Shown: positions 8,871 through 18,787, counted from the stretch's first letter. The stretch is DNA of 64,000 bases from Brevundimonas sp. (GCF_029945885.1 NZ_JAQSDK010000004.1:62001-126000), one strand, 5' to 3'. The notes: generated by a model from the letters alone, not told the origin. Program-made: numbers and translations.

Positions 8871-8908
8871 AAAGGCCCCGCCTGCCGGCTGACAAGCGGG
8901 GCCCTTTT
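8871..8908 (-). terminator. Rho-independent-like terminator between dnaK and dnaJ
   Basis: GGCCCCGC (8874-8881) pairs with GCGGGGCC (8896-8903) around a 14-base loop, flanked by A and T runs on both sides. It lies in the 168-base gap after the dnaK stop and before dnaJ. It could attenuate rather than fully stop read-through from dnaK into dnaJ, giving the usual DnaK excess over DnaJ. The T-run is only three or four bases, so strength is uncertain. Confidence 0.6.
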
Positions 8909-8924
8909 CATGCTGGCGGCCTGA

Positions 8925-10841
8925 TCAGGCGCTCTTCTTCTCGTCGTCGTTGTTGTCACCTTCGCCCGAGACTTCCTCGAACTCGGCATCGACCACACCG
9001 TCGTCGGCGGGGGCCTCATCGGCCGCGCCTTCGCCCTGCTGGTTGGCGTACATCGCCTCGCCCAGCTTCATCGAGGCCTGGACCAGGGTGTTGGTCTTGG
9101 TCCGGATGTCCTCGGCGTCGGTGCCGTCCTTGGCCGCCTTCAGCTCGGTCAGGGCGGTTTCGATCGCCGCCTTTTCGTCCGCGCCGACCTTGTCGCCGTG
9201 TTCAGCCATGGCCTTTTCGGTCGAATGGACCAGGCTGTCGGCCGCATTGATGGCCTCGACCAGATCCTTGCGGGTCTTGTCGGCGGCGGCGTTGGACTCG
9301 GCTTCCTTGACCATCTTCTCGATGTCGGCGTCCGACAGGCCGCCGTTGGCCTGGATCCGGATCGACTGTTCCTTGGCGGTCGCCTTGTCCTTGGCGGTCA
9401 CGTGAACAATGCCGTTGGCATCGATGTCGAAGGCGACCTCGATCTGCGGCATGCCGCGCGGTGCCGGCGGAATGCCCATCAGGTCGAACTGACCCAGGAC
9501 CTTGTTGTCCGCCGCCATCGGCCGTTCGCCCTGGAAGACCCGGATGGTCACGGCCGACTGGTTGTCGTCGGCGGTCGAGAACACCTGGCTCTTCTTGGTC
9601 GGGATGGTGGTGTTGCGCTCGATCAGCGGGGTGAACACACCGCCCAGGGTCTCGATGCCCAGGGTCAGGGGAGTCACGTCCAGCAGCAGCACGTCCTTGA
9701 CGTCGCCCTGCAGCACGCCGGCCTGGACCGCGGCCCCGAGCGCCACGACCTCATCCGGGTTCACACCCTTGTGCGGCTCCTTGCCGAAGAATTTCTTCAC
9801 GGCTTCCTGGACCATCGGCATCCGGGTCATACCGCCGACCAGAACCACCTCATCGATGTCCGAGGCCTTGAGGCCCGCGTCCTTCAGCGCCTTGGCGCAG
9901 GGCTCGATGGTGCGCTGGACCAGGTCGTCGACCAGGGCTTCCAGCTTGGCGCGCGACAGCTTGATGTTCAGGTGCAGCGGGCCCGAGGCGTTCATGGTGA
10001 TGAACGGCAGATTGACCTCGTACTGGGTCGTGGAGCTGAGCTCCTTCTTGGCTTTTTCAGCCTCTTCCTTCAGGCGCTGCAGGGCCAGTTTGTCGGACCG
10101 CAGGTCGACGCCCTGTTCCTTCTTGAACTCATCGGCCAGGTAGTCGACCAGACGCAGGTCGAAATCCTCACCGCCGAGGAAGGTGTCGCCATTGGTCGAC
10201 TTCACCTCGAACACGCCGTCGCCGATCTCGAGGATCGAGACGTCGAAGGTGCCGCCGCCCAGGTCGTAGACGGCGATCTTCTGGCCTTCGTTCTTCTCGA
10301 GACCATAGGCCAGGGCGGCCGCGGTCGGCTCGTTGATGATGCGCAGCACCTCGAGACCGGCGATCTTGCCGGCGTCCTTGGTCGCCTGACGCTGGGCGTC
10401 GTTGAAATAGGCCGGAACGGTGATGACGGCCTGGGTCACGGTCTCGCCGAGGTAGGCCTCCGCGGCCTCCTTCATCTTGCCGAGGGTGAAGGCCGAAATC
10501 TGCTGCGGCGAATAATCCTTGCCGTTGGCGCGCACCCAGGCGTCGCCGGTCGGACCCTTGACGATCTCGTAAGGGACCATCTTCTTGTCCTTGGCCACCA
10601 CCGGATCATCGAAATTCCGGCCGATCAGACGCTTGATCGCGAACAGGGTGTTGGTGGGATTGGTCACCGCCTGGCGGCGGGCCGGCTGGCCGACGAGAGT
10701 CTCGCCGCCGTCCTGGATGGCCACGACCGAGGGGGTCGTGCGGTTACCTTCCGCGTTTTCGATGACCTTGGGATTCTTGCCGTCCATGACGGCAACGCAC
10801 GAGTTGGTCGTGCCGAGGTCGATGCCGATGATCTTGGCCAT
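8925..10841 (-). CDS. dnaK: Molecular chaperone DnaK (Hsp70)
   Basis: The 638-residue protein begins [20 protein letters not shown] and contains the Hsp70 signatures [16 protein letters not shown] and [14 protein letters not shown], the linker [18 protein letters not shown] and the acidic C-terminal tail, so it is full length. It binds unfolded segments in an ATP cycle driven by DnaJ and GrpE, both encoded in this window. It starts a transcript that continues toward dnaJ and dapB past a hairpin. A candidate heat-shock promoter lies about 145 bases upstream. Confidence 0.98.
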   Translation of the reverse strand: MAKIIGIDLGTTNSCVAVMDGKNPKVIENAEGNRTTPSVVAIQDGGETLVGQPARRQAVTNPTNTLFAIKRLIGRNFDDPVVAKDKKMVPYEIVKGPTGDAWVRANGKDYSPQQISAFTLGKMKEAAEAYLGETVTQAVITVPAYFNDAQRQATKDAGKIAGLEVLRIINEPTAAALAYGLEKNEGQKIAVYDLGGGTFDVSILEIGDGVFEVKSTNGDTFLGGEDFDLRLVDYLADEFKKEQGVDLRSDKLALQRLKEEAEKAKKELSSTTQYEVNLPFITMNASGPLHLNIKLSRAKLEALVDDLVQRTIEPCAKALKDAGLKASDIDEVVLVGGMTRMPMVQEAVKKFFGKEPHKGVNPDEVVALGAAVQAGVLQGDVKDVLLLDVTPLTLGIETLGGVFTPLIERNTTIPTKKSQVFSTADDNQSAVTIRVFQGERPMAADNKVLGQFDLMGIPPAPRGMPQIEVAFDIDANGIVHVTAKDKATAKEQSIRIQANGGLSDADIEKMVKEAESNAAADKTRKDLVEAINAADSLVHSTEKAMAEHGDKVGADEKAAIETALTELKAAKDGTDAEDIRTKTNTLVQASMKLGEAMYANQQGEGAADEAPADDGVVDAEFEEVSGEGDNNDDEKKSA

Positions 10842-10983
10842 GGGCTCTTTCTTTCACTCCAGCGGCGGGCGATGCGGCGGCCTTCAAGAAGCGCGGCACA
10901 GGATCGCCCCCATACGGTTCAGGGGTCAGGGTGGTCCGGTCAGTCAGCTCCGCGACGTGTGGGGCCTTATCCGGTTGTTGCGG

Positions 10984-11011
10984 ATATGGGAAAGACCTCA
11001 GGGGTCGCAAG
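10984..11011 (-). promoter_or_regulatory. Candidate RpoH (sigma-32) promoter for dnaK
   Basis: Read on the minus strand, CTTGCGA is followed after 13 bases by TCCCATAT, resembling the alphaproteobacterial heat-shock pattern CTTG-N-CCCCATNT. It would give a leader of roughly 135 bases before the dnaK ATG at 10841. The -35 box deviates from CTTGAAA, so this remains a guess supported mainly by position. Confidence 0.3.
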
Positions 11012-11110
11012 GGCTTCGTGACGACGCAAGACGATTCCGGGGCCGATTTCCTCCCTGTTCCGGCCGGTTTTTGCGGGCGAACGGGTGCGCGACGTGCCAG
11101 GAAGCCGGGG

Positions 11111-11743
11111 ATGGAGACGTCCGGTCAGCTTGAGACGGGTCTGCAAGGCTTCCGGTACTGGCCGGGTGCCCTGGAGCCGCTGGACCAGATCCGCCTGCTG
11201 GCCGAGGTCCGGGCGGTCGTGGCCGAGGCCCCCCTCTATCGCCCCGAGACCCCCGGCGGACGACCGTTTTCCGTGCAGATGACCAATTGCGGGCCGCTGG
11301 GCTGGGTCTCCGACCGCACGGGCTATCGCTATCAACCCCTGCATCCGGCGACCGGACGGCCCTGGCCGGCGATCCCGCCGATGTTGCTGGCGCTGTGGGA
11401 CCGGCTGGCGGGCGCGGATGCGCCGCCGGATGCCTGTCTGGTCAATCTGTACCGGGGTCCGGCGCGGATGGGCCTGCATCAGGACCGGGACGAGGCGGAC
11501 CTGACCGCTCCGGTCCTGTCGGTCTCGCTCGGCGATACCGCCGTCTTCCGCATCGGCGCAGCCGACGGGGGACCGACCCGCAGCCTGCGGCTGGCGTCGG
11601 GCGATGTCTGCGCCCTGACCGGGGCGGCCCGGCTGGCGCGTCACGGAGTCGACCGGGTGATTCCGGGGTCGTCGTCATGCGTCCCGGGCGGCGGCCGGAT
11701 CAACCTGACCCTGCGTCGCGCCGCCGGGTTCAGGGTTTCGTGA
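11111..11743 (+). CDS. alkB: AlkB-family Fe(II)/2-oxoglutarate-dependent dioxygenase
   Basis: From the ATG at 11111 the product is 210 residues. It has the AlkB metal triad H123-x-D125 (GLHQDRDE) with distal H178 (ARHGVD), the 2-oxoglutarate arginines in GRINLTLRR, and the substrate segment MTNCGPLGWVSD followed by GYRY. AlkB repairs 1-methyladenine and 3-methylcytosine by oxidative demethylation. The frame is open to 10931 upstream, but those residues are low-complexity and overlap the dnaK promoter region, so the internal ATG preceded by AGGAAG is preferred. It is divergent from dnaK. Confidence 0.9.
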   Translation: METSGQLETGLQGFRYWPGALEPLDQIRLLAEVRAVVAEAPLYRPETPGGRPFSVQMTNCGPLGWVSDRTGYRYQPLHPATGRPWPAIPPMLLALWDRLAGADAPPDACLVNLYRGPARMGLHQDRDEADLTAPVLSVSLGDTAVFRIGAADGGPTRSLRLASGDVCALTGAARLARHGVDRVIPGSSSCVPGGGRINLTLRRAAGFRVS

Positions 11744-11805
11744 CTCGACGCCGGCCCGGTGCGCGGTCACTGTCCCGGCTCACAATCCTGCCCGGAGCCC
11801 TGCTG

Positions 11806-12696
11806 ATGTCTGTGTTGATCCGGCCCGAGGGCCAGACGTCCAATGATTTCCGATTCAGCCGCCGTGCGGTCGGCGGCCTGTTCTTCGCCGGCTATGCCAC
11901 AGCGGCCCTGGCCCAGGACGCCCGTCCCGTCACGACCAGCGCCGCCGGCCTGGTGACCGCGGACGTCACCTATCCCGCCCCCGACGGCTTCGACCTGCCG
12001 GCCTACGTCGCCCGGCCCGAGGGGGACGGTCCCTTTCCGCTGGTCATCGTCGTGTCCGAGATCTTCGGCGTGCACGAATACATCCGCGACATCTGTCGTC
12101 GCCTCGCCCGGGCCGGCTATGCGGCGGTCGCTCCGGCCTTCTTCGTCCGGGTCGCGGATCCGGCCCCCCTGGCCGACATGCAGCAGATCCAGGCCATCGT
12201 CGCCGCCGCCGGCTATGAGCAGGTGATGGGCGATGTCGCCGCCACCCTGGACTGGGCCAGCCAGCAACTCTGGGCCAATAGCGAACGGGTCGGGATCACC
12301 GGCTTCTGCTGGGGCGGCAAGGTGGTCTGGCAGGCTGCGGCGCGGTTCGCGGCGATCGACGCCGGCGTGGCCTGGTACGGCCGGCTCGCCCCGCCCGAGG
12401 GGGCGACGGCCGAGCAGTTGGCGTCGGGCGCGCCCTGGCCGGTCGATCTGGCCAGCGACCTGAAGGGTCAGGTCATCGGCCTCTATGGTGAAGCCGACCG
12501 GGGCATCCCGCTGTCGAGTGTCGAAACCATGCGGCTGGCCCTGGCCCGGGCCGGGGCCACGGGCGACGAGATCACCGTCTATCCCGGGGCACCGCACGGC
12601 TTTCACGCCGACTACCGGGCCAGCTACACACCCGCCGCCGCGGCGGACGGGTGGAGCCGGCTGCTCGCCCTGTTCGACGCCCGGCTGAAGGCCTGA
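11806..12696 (+). CDS. Dienelactone hydrolase family protein, Tat-type signal
   Basis: The 296-residue protein begins with a twin-arginine-like leader (FSRRAVGGLFFAG, then ATAALAQD), suggesting export. The alpha/beta-hydrolase core carries the dienelactone hydrolase triad: Cys168 in GFCWGGK, Asp231 in GEAD and His264 in APHGFH. The Glu/Arg-containing strand SEIFGVHEYIRDICRRLA is also typical. Exported carboxymethylenebutenolidase-like proteins of this type are common; the true substrate is unknown. It ends two bases before the convergent grpE stop. Confidence 0.88.
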   Translation: MSVLIRPEGQTSNDFRFSRRAVGGLFFAGYATAALAQDARPVTTSAAGLVTADVTYPAPDGFDLPAYVARPEGDGPFPLVIVVSEIFGVHEYIRDICRRLARAGYAAVAPAFFVRVADPAPLADMQQIQAIVAAAGYEQVMGDVAATLDWASQQLWANSERVGITGFCWGGKVVWQAAARFAAIDAGVAWYGRLAPPEGATAEQLASGAPWPVDLASDLKGQVIGLYGEADRGIPLSSVETMRLALARAGATGDEITVYPGAPHGFHADYRASYTPAAAADGWSRLLALFDARLKA

Positions 12697-12698
12697 TC

Positions 12699-13334
12699 TC
12701 AGGCGGTTTCGTCGAACCGGCCGCCGGTCTCGTCGGCCTTGTCATAGGGGTTGGCGGCAGGACCGGATCCGGCAGCCGGACCAGACCCCTTGGTGGCCAC
12801 AACCACCATGGCCGGGCGCACGGTGCGGCCGAACAGGGCGAAGCCGGGCTGCAGCGTCTGGACCACCGTTCCACCGGCGACCGTGTCCGAGGGCTGTTCC
12901 ATCACCGCCTGGTGCTGGTGCGGATCAAAGGTCTCGCCGGCTTCGGGGGCGACCCGCTTCAGGCCGTTGGCGTCAAAGGCCGACAGCAGGGATTTCTCGA
13001 TCAGCTCCAGGCCGGTCACCAGATTGGTGGCCACCGGGTCGGCGTCGCGCGGCGCGGCGGTCAGGGCCCGCTGCAGGCTGTCGGCCACGCCCAGCAGGTC
13101 CTTGGAGAAACGCTGGATGGCATAGGCGCGCGCGTCGTTCATCTGGCCTTCGGCGCGGCGGCGGGTGTTGTCGGCCTCGGCGGCCGCGCGCAGGGCGCGG
13201 TCCTTCCACTCATCGCGCTCGGCGATCAGGGCGTCGATCGGGCCGAGTCCGTCGTCGGGGGCCTCGGTGCCGCTCGCCTGGGCGATGTCGGCTTCCAGTT
13301 CGGTATCGATGGGGTTGTCGTTAATGTCGCTCAC
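12699..13334 (-). CDS. grpE: Nucleotide exchange factor GrpE
   Basis: The 211-residue protein has an acidic N-terminus, a long coiled-coil-forming helix ([20 protein letters not shown], then [18 protein letters not shown]) and the beta-domain signature [20 protein letters not shown] followed by VRPAMVVV. It exchanges ADP for ATP on DnaK. It overlaps the upstream hrcA gene by four bases, the normal hrcA-grpE arrangement. Confidence 0.96.
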   Translation of the reverse strand: MSDINDNPIDTELEADIAQASGTEAPDDGLGPIDALIAERDEWKDRALRAAAEADNTRRRAEGQMNDARAYAIQRFSKDLLGVADSLQRALTAAPRDADPVATNLVTGLELIEKSLLSAFDANGLKRVAPEAGETFDPHQHQAVMEQPSDTVAGGTVVQTLQPGFALFGRTVRPAMVVVATKGSGPAAGSGPAANPYDKADETGGRFDETA

Positions 13335-14437
13335 GTGTCCTGTCCGTCCAGCATTCTTCCCAGTACCCGGGCGGTATAGTCCACCAACGGGATCACCCGG
13401 GCATAATTCAGTCGCGCGGGGCCGATGACGCCGATGGCACCGACGACCCTCTGTCGGCCCGTCATATAGGGTGCTGCGATCACGGCGGAACCCGACAATG
13501 AAAACAACCGTGTTTCAGCCCCGATAAAAATGCGCACCCCCTGGGCTTCGGAGACGCCATCCAGCAGGCCGATCAGCTGTTCCTTCTGCTCCAGATCGTC
13601 GAACAGGACCCGGACCCGCTCCAGGTCCTCGGCGGTCTCGCGGTCCTGCAGCAGATTGGCGCGGCCGCGTACGATCAGTGACCGTTCGCGTTCGGCCCCG
13701 CCGGACCAGGCCGCCATACCATCCTCGACCAGACGGGCAGCGGCGGCGTTCAGGGCCTGGCGGGCGGCAGCCAGTTCGGCCCCCATCTCGCTGCGGGCCT
13801 CGGCCAGCGGGCGGCCCTTGAGCCGGGCATTGAGGAAGTTCGACGCCTCCTGCAGGGTCGAGGGGGTGACCCCGGCCGCCAGCGGCATGATCCGGTTCTC
13901 GACCGAGCCGTCGTCCCCGACCAGCACCGCCAGGGCCTGGTCGTGGCCGAGGGCGACGAATTCGACGTGTTTGACCCCGGCGTCGCGCACCGGCGAGGCG
14001 ACGATACTGGCTCCGCCGGCCAGGCCCGACAGCAGGTTGGAGGCCTCGTCCAGCGCCTCTTCGAAGCCGCGCCCGCGTCCGGCCAGCCGACCGTCGATCT
14101 CGCGCCGTTCCTCGCTGCCGATATCGCCGATCTCGAGCAGGCCGTCGACGAACAGCCTCAGGCCGGCATGGGTGGGGATGCGGCCGGCGGAACTGTGCGA
14201 GGCGGCCAGCAGCCCGGCCAGGGTCAGGTCCTGCATGGTGTTGCGGATCGAGGCCGGCGACAGATGGACCCCGCCGCGCGACAGGGTCCGCGAGCCGACC
14301 GGGTCGCCGGTCTCGAGATAGGATTCGACGATGCGGCGGAAGATGTCGCGGGCCCGGCCGTCAAGCGCAGCCAGTCCGCCCCCCGCGGCGAGGGGGGTGG
14401 GGCCGAACGGCGAACGGTTGGGGGCATACAGGCTCAC
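13331..14437 (-). CDS. hrcA: Heat-inducible transcription repressor HrcA
   Basis: Chosen start is a GTG at 14437 giving 368 residues; the longer open frame to 14707 reads through the rph N-terminus on the other strand. The N-terminal winged helix is visible ([42 protein letters not shown], then [17 protein letters not shown]), and the C-terminus has [20 protein letters not shown] and DYTAR. HrcA represses groESL-type genes through CIRCE elements; I saw no CIRCE in this window. It overlaps grpE and is divergent from rph with 48 bases between starts. Confidence 0.95.
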   Translation of the reverse strand: MSLYAPNRSPFGPTPLAAGGGLAALDGRARDIFRRIVESYLETGDPVGSRTLSRGGVHLSPASIRNTMQDLTLAGLLAASHSSAGRIPTHAGLRLFVDGLLEIGDIGSEERREIDGRLAGRGRGFEEALDEASNLLSGLAGGASIVASPVRDAGVKHVEFVALGHDQALAVLVGDDGSVENRIMPLAAGVTPSTLQEASNFLNARLKGRPLAEARSEMGAELAAARQALNAAAARLVEDGMAAWSGGAERERSLIVRGRANLLQDRETAEDLERVRVLFDDLEQKEQLIGLLDGVSEAQGVRIFIGAETRLFSLSGSAVIAAPYMTGRQRVVGAIGVIGPARLNYARVIPLVDYTARVLGRMLDGQDT

Positions 14438-14485
14438 CCTTTCAGGATAAGCAGCGCCGCTCCCGCTTGCCAGAAGGAACGTCAA

Positions 14486-15217
14486 ATGACCTCGATCCGT
14501 CCCTCGGAACGTCAACCCGATCAGCTTCGTACCGTGACGCTGGAAACCGGCGTCAACCGCTATGCCGAGGGCTCCTGCCTGGTGACGTTCGGCCATACGA
14601 AGGTTCTGGTCACGGCCTCGGTCGAGGACAAGGTGCCCGGCTGGATGCGCAACACTGGCCAGGGCTGGGTCACGGCCGAATACGGCATGCTGCCGCGGGC
14701 GACCCACACCCGGGGCCGGCGCGAGGCCGCCAGCGGCAAGCAGAGCGGCCGCACCCAGGAGATCCAGCGCCTGATCGGCCGCTCGATGCGGGCTGTGGTC
14801 GACATGAAGGCCCTGGGCGAGCGCCAGGTGGTGCTGGACTGCGATGTGATCCAGGCCGACGGCGGCACCCGGACGGCGGCCATCACCGGGGCCTGGGTGG
14901 CGATGGCCAGCGCCTTTGACTATCTGCGCGCCGAGGGGGTGATGAAGACCGATCCGATCCTCGACCAGGTCGCGGCCGTGTCCTGCGGCGTGTTCAACGA
15001 CCTGCCGGTGCTGGACCTCGACTATGAAGAGGACTCCAACGCCGAGGCCGATTCCAACTTCGTCCTGACCGGAACCGGCCAGATCGTCGAGATCCAGGCC
15101 ACCGGGGAAAAGCGCGGCTTCACGCGGCCCGAGTTCGACCGGCTGTTCGAGCTGGCCGAGATCGGCTGTACGGACCTGTTCGCCCTGCAGCGGGCGGCCC
15201 TGAAGCGCCAGGCCTGA
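14486..15217 (+). CDS. rph: Ribonuclease PH
   Basis: The 243-residue phosphorolytic exonuclease trims tRNA 3' ends. It starts [20 protein letters not shown] and contains [17 protein letters not shown] and the phosphate-binding [17 protein letters not shown]. The ATG follows AGGAACGTCAA. Upstream codons in the same frame (to 13943) run antisense through hrcA and are ignored. In many alphaproteobacteria rdgB and hemW follow rph directly; here they are at 60-62 kb instead. Confidence 0.97.
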   Translation: MTSIRPSERQPDQLRTVTLETGVNRYAEGSCLVTFGHTKVLVTASVEDKVPGWMRNTGQGWVTAEYGMLPRATHTRGRREAASGKQSGRTQEIQRLIGRSMRAVVDMKALGERQVVLDCDVIQADGGTRTAAITGAWVAMASAFDYLRAEGVMKTDPILDQVAAVSCGVFNDLPVLDLDYEEDSNAEADSNFVLTGTGQIVEIQATGEKRGFTRPEFDRLFELAEIGCTDLFALQRAALKRQA

Positions 15218-15308
15218 CCCGTCGCGGCCCCGGCTTTTCGCCCCGGGGTATCACTGTGTGCCGAAGCGGGGCATCGTGCGCGGTCGCGATCGATCCGGAG
15301 AGTCCGCC

Positions 15309-15704
15309 ATGCGTCTTGTCCCCGCCTTCGCCGCCCTGGCCTTCCTGACGCTGGCGACAGCCTGCAAGCCCGCGGCCGAGGTCCCGGTCGATGCGACCGC
15401 TGTCGCCCCGGAATTGACCACGGTCATGCCGGTTGACGCCCCGCCGCAGGAGGAGATCGACCCCGCCCTGGCCCCGGCGGTCACCCTGGTCCCGACCATT
15501 CCGGCCGCTGAGCCCGGCAGCTGTCTTGAAGGGGTCGGGGCCGCCGCCGCCGCCCGGCTGGTCGAACGCTGTATCCAGGTCAGCCCGGCGACCCATCCGC
15601 CCTGCAATGCCCAAAACAGCTGCGCGATGATCCGGGACGAGATCGACCGGGCCTGTGCGATGTACGGGCCGGACGAGACCCGGCCGCCGGAATGTACGGC
15701 CTGA
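15309..15704 (+). CDS. Putative lipoprotein, Cys-rich C-terminus
   Basis: The ATG at 15309, preceded by GGAGAG, gives 131 residues. Residues 1-19 form a lipoprotein signal ending LATAC. After a Pro/Ala/Val spacer the last 60 residues contain four cysteines (ERCIQ, PPCNAQNSC, RACAMY) plus one close to the end (PPECTA), which could form disulfides in the periplasm. No family is recognised. Its stop lies 13 bases from the convergent AraC gene end. Confidence 0.75.
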   Translation: MRLVPAFAALAFLTLATACKPAAEVPVDATAVAPELTTVMPVDAPPQEEIDPALAPAVTLVPTIPAAEPGSCLEGVGAAAAARLVERCIQVSPATHPPCNAQNSCAMIRDEIDRACAMYGPDETRPPECTA

Positions 15705-15717
15705 TCGAGGCCTGGCC

Positions 15718-16788
15718 TCAGATCGCGCTGCGCGGCCGCAGCCAGTCCATGACGACTTCGTGGGCGGCCCGATCATAGACCCCCCGGGTGCCGGACAGTG
15801 GGGTCTGGTCCTGTTCGCTCGCGATCCAGCGCGGTACGCCTTCGGGGCGGAAACCGAAGCGGTCCCGGAAGGCCCGGACGAAGACAGTCTCACTGGTGAA
15901 CCCCTGCTGGGTGGCGATTTCGGCCAGTGGCGGCAGGGGTCCGTGATGCATGCGGATCGAGATATAGGCCCGGTCCAGCCGCCGGCGCAGGATACTGGCC
16001 TGGACACCGCCGGTGGTTTCGAACGCCCGGTACAGGCTGCTGCGCGAAACACCGAGCGCGCTGGCGATCCGGGCGGTATCGATCGGCCCACTGGACAGCT
16101 GAACGTCGATGAGGCGCATCGTGCGATGACGGATGGTGCGATGAACCGCTTCGGCCTGGAGGGGCGTGATCGCGCCGGCCTGCCCCAGAAAGCGTTCCGC
16201 GATGACGAAGGTCGCCTCCATCGCCGCGACCCCCTCGTCCTCGGACAGGTCGTGGGCGACATCGCAGAGGGTGCGCAGGTGGGAATTGACCAGCCGCGCG
16301 CCGGGGCTGGCCGCCGGCAGGGTCAGGCCGTGCAGACCCCGTCCCGGCAGCCAGGACGGCAGGCTGGTACGCGGCACCAGCAGGTTGATACAGTCGATGC
16401 CATCGCTGCGCGTGGTCGACGGACGGGCCAGGTCGCGGAACTGCACCGTCCCGGCCGCGGCATCCAGGTTGCGACCGTCGCAATCGCCGATCGACCGGGT
16501 CTGGTTGATGATGACGCTGATGTGGTCGATGCCTGACCGCGCGATCTGGTCCGGGCCGCGCTTCAGGGTCTGGGGCACGGATCGGGCCCAGGCGATCGAG
16601 CCGGTGCCAAGCCGGTAGGCGGTGGTGCGGCTGCTGAAGCCGGTGGCCCCTCCACCGGCGACCCCGGAAACGTCATAGAGATCGGCGATCGACTGGCGAT
16701 AGCCGTCAAAGGCTCCCGGACGGTCGTCGGACGACAGCGACCAGGCAACGCTGATGGGGCCGGACCGGGAACCTGGCTGATCGCCCAA
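15718..16788 (-). CDS. AraC-family transcriptional regulator
   Basis: The 356-residue protein has a C-terminal AraC/XylS double helix-turn-helix: IDTARIASALGVSRSSLYRA, FETTGG, then LAEIATQQGFTSETVFVRAF and GFRPEGVPRW. The N-terminal ~230 residues look like the AraC-binding-like sensor domain of the AraC_binding_2/FeaR type. The first available start is a TTG at 16788 with no clear ribosome site, so the N-terminus is uncertain. No target operon is obvious; the dipeptidase gene lies just upstream on the same strand. Confidence 0.85.
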   Translation of the reverse strand: MGDQPGSRSGPISVAWSLSSDDRPGAFDGYRQSIADLYDVSGVAGGGATGFSSRTTAYRLGTGSIAWARSVPQTLKRGPDQIARSGIDHISVIINQTRSIGDCDGRNLDAAAGTVQFRDLARPSTTRSDGIDCINLLVPRTSLPSWLPGRGLHGLTLPAASPGARLVNSHLRTLCDVAHDLSEDEGVAAMEATFVIAERFLGQAGAITPLQAEAVHRTIRHRTMRLIDVQLSSGPIDTARIASALGVSRSSLYRAFETTGGVQASILRRRLDRAYISIRMHHGPLPPLAEIATQQGFTSETVFVRAFRDRFGFRPEGVPRWIASEQDQTPLSGTRGVYDRAAHEVVMDWLRPRSAI

Positions 16789-16946
16789 GGGAACACGCGA
16801 TGATTGAGCGACCGCTGATGCCGGCCATCATCAGCTATTGCAGAAAATTTCCAGCGGGGAAATGAGGAGTTTCAACGTTTACCTTGGGAAAGGGTCCGGG
16901 TTTTCAGTAGCTTCACCATATGGCTCCCGGCGGGCATGGGGCGGGC

Positions 16947-18083
16947 TCAAGCCCGCCATGTTTCGGCGAAAACACGCTGGAAATTCGCGCCCAGGACTTT
17001 TTCAACGACCCGGACGGGGTAGCCGCGTTCCAGCAGGGCCCGGGCGATGAGGGCCGGCCGGTCCGGCCGGTTCAGGCCGGTGACGAACGGAGGGCGTCCC
17101 TCGCCGGGGGCGGCCACGCCGGCGGCGGCGCGGGCAGCGATCGAGGCGTCCCACTGGGCCATACTGTCGGCCGAGGTGTCGAAGGCGGTCAGCAGGGCAT
17201 CGCTGCCGATGCCCACATGGTCCTCGCCGCAGACCGACAGGGCATGAATCATATGGGCCAGATAGTCGTCCAGGGACTGCTGCGCCGGGCCGGGGCTGAT
17301 GTAGCTGAGCCCGTAGATTCCGACGATGCCGCCGCTGTCGGCGACAGCCTTCAGAACCGCGTCACTCTTGTTGCGCGGATGCGGGTGGACCGCATCGCAG
17401 CCGGCATGGGTGACGGCCACCGGGCGGACCGAGGCGGAAATGGCCCCCAGGGTTGAGCGTTCGTCCGCATGGCTGAGGTCCAGGGTGACCCCCAGGGAGT
17501 TCATCCGGGCCACGGCCTCGTGGCCCAGCGCGGTCAGGCCGGATGAGGGCTGGGGCACCATGACGCCCGAGGCGAAGGGCGAGACCGTATTGTAGCCCAG
17601 CTGCATGACCCGCACCCCGCGGGCGCTGAAATGGTCGATAGTCTCCAGCCGGCCGTCCAGCATCTCCGCAGCCTCGAACGAATAGATGACGCCGACCCGG
17701 CTGGTGCGTCGGGCCAGCAGCAGGTCGTCGGCTGTCCGGATCTTCATATAGACGTCGGGACTGAGGCTGATCGCCGTATCGAAGGCCGTGAGGTCGGTAT
17801 TGACCTCATCATAGCCGCCGGCCGATCCGCCGATGGTCATCTTGAAGGCGGTCAGGCCCGACGATCGCACCTGTTCCGCCGTGGCAGGATCCAGCGCCGC
17901 GGTATCGTCGAACGGGCCGACCAGATTGCCGTCGATCACCATCGCGTTCCGGTACAGGCGGGCGAATGCGTCATCGCTTGCCGATTCGCCCCGGGCGACC
18001 GGCGCGGCGCGCACGCCGCCGGGCACCAGGGCGGTCACGAGGGAGGCGGCGACAAGCGCCCGTCTGTTCGGCATCCAGGACAT
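16947..18083 (-). CDS. Membrane dipeptidase-like protein (peptidase M19 family), exported
   Basis: From the ATG at 18083 (MSWMPNRR) the product is 378 residues with a Tat- or Sec-like leader RRALVAASLVTALVPGG. The M19 barrel is visible: E137 in YSFEAAEM, DLSHADERS (H205), VTHAGC (H226), HPHPRNKSD and HVGIGSDA. The canonical first metal motif D-G-H-N-D is replaced by D51-G-N-L-V, so one metal site may be altered. The family hydrolyses dipeptides or related amides. A perfect 20-bp palindrome lies 41 bases upstream of the start, next to the marR gene. Confidence 0.85.
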   Translation of the reverse strand: MSWMPNRRALVAASLVTALVPGGVRAAPVARGESASDDAFARLYRNAMVIDGNLVGPFDDTAALDPATAEQVRSSGLTAFKMTIGGSAGGYDEVNTDLTAFDTAISLSPDVYMKIRTADDLLLARRTSRVGVIYSFEAAEMLDGRLETIDHFSARGVRVMQLGYNTVSPFASGVMVPQPSSGLTALGHEAVARMNSLGVTLDLSHADERSTLGAISASVRPVAVTHAGCDAVHPHPRNKSDAVLKAVADSGGIVGIYGLSYISPGPAQQSLDDYLAHMIHALSVCGEDHVGIGSDALLTAFDTSADSMAQWDASIAARAAAGVAAPGEGRPPFVTGLNRPDRPALIARALLERGYPVRVVEKVLGANFQRVFAETWRA

Positions 18084-18123
18084 GTCAGGGACCTTCTCGG
18101 CCGGCGACCTGCCGACGCGTGGA

Positions 18124-18143
18124 ATATGTAGGTGGCTACATAT
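18124..18143 (-). promoter_or_regulatory. Perfect inverted repeat, probable MarR operator
   Basis: ATATGTAG and CTACATAT form perfect 8-base arms around a four-base spacer. It sits in the 64-base gap between the marR stop (18148) and the dipeptidase start (18083), where a dipeptidase promoter would be. MarR proteins bind palindromes of this size, and the adjacent regulator gene makes it the likely ligand; this is inference. Confidence 0.6.
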
Positions 18144-18147
18144 CTGG

Positions 18148-18681
18148 TCAACCCGGTTTTTGCAGGGGGGGATCGATGCGGTCGCTGATGCGGTCGAACA
18201 TGGATTTGCGGGCCAGGGCGTCATCGAGCCGGTCCAGCGCCGCAACGACATCGCCGGCCTCGGCGTTCAGGTCCGCCGCGGCGGCGTTGAAGGCATCCCA
18301 CAGGGGGGTCAGGCGTTCGACCAGTTCATGTCCGGCCGGGGTCAGGGACAGGCTGCGCCGACGCGCGTCCGCCGGGTCGGCTGTCGAGCGGATAATCCCC
18401 GCCTTTTCCAGCGAACGGCAGGCCTGGCTGACCGAGACATGGGTGATGCGGATCGTCGAGGCGAGTTCACCGACCGAGGCTGACCCCTTCAGGATCAACT
18501 GGTTGAGGATGCCGAACCAGCGCTGTTCGAAGGCCACGCCCCGCGCGGCGTAAATTCGGGTGCCGTCACCGTCGAGCCGCTCCGACAGCCGTCTCAGCCG
18601 CGCGCCGAGCGCCTGGCCGCCCTTGCTGCGGCTGTAGTCGTCGGTCGGGCGATCGTCCGGGGCTGTCTCGTCCTTGGCCAT
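18148..18681 (-). CDS. MarR-family transcriptional regulator
   Basis: The 177-residue protein (start MAKDETAPD; an alternative start adds 13 residues) has a winged helix with LILKGSASVGELASTIRITH, VSVSQACRSLEKAGIIRST and DARRRSLSLTPAGHELVERL, the classic MarR wing. Long helices on both sides would form the dimer interface. It lies directly upstream of the dipeptidase gene with a palindrome in between, suggesting local control of that gene. Confidence 0.88.
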   Translation of the reverse strand: MAKDETAPDDRPTDDYSRSKGGQALGARLRRLSERLDGDGTRIYAARGVAFEQRWFGILNQLILKGSASVGELASTIRITHVSVSQACRSLEKAGIIRSTADPADARRRSLSLTPAGHELVERLTPLWDAFNAAAADLNAEAGDVVAALDRLDDALARKSMFDRISDRIDPPLQKPG

Positions 18682-18765
18682 CGGTGACAGATAGCGGCGG
18701 CACTGCCGACCGCCAATCACAAAGGGTCCGGCCGGTTCGGGAATGATCGGGCTTGACCAAGTTAG

Positions 18766-18781
18766 ATGATTAGCTAATCAT
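18766..18781 (+). promoter_or_regulatory. 16-bp perfect palindrome upstream of arsR-type gene
   Basis: ATGATTAGCTAATCAT is fully self-complementary and ends six bases before the ArsR gene ATG at 18788. ArsR/SmtB repressors commonly autoregulate through A/T-rich palindromes at this position. It would cover the transcription or translation start region of the two-gene arsR-sdpI-like operon. Confidence 0.65.
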
Positions 18782-18787
18782 TGAGCT

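Noticed and set aside
14438..14485. A CIRCE element at hrcA
   Set aside because: No TTAGCACTC-N9-GAGTGCTAA-like sequence occurs in the hrcA-rph gap.
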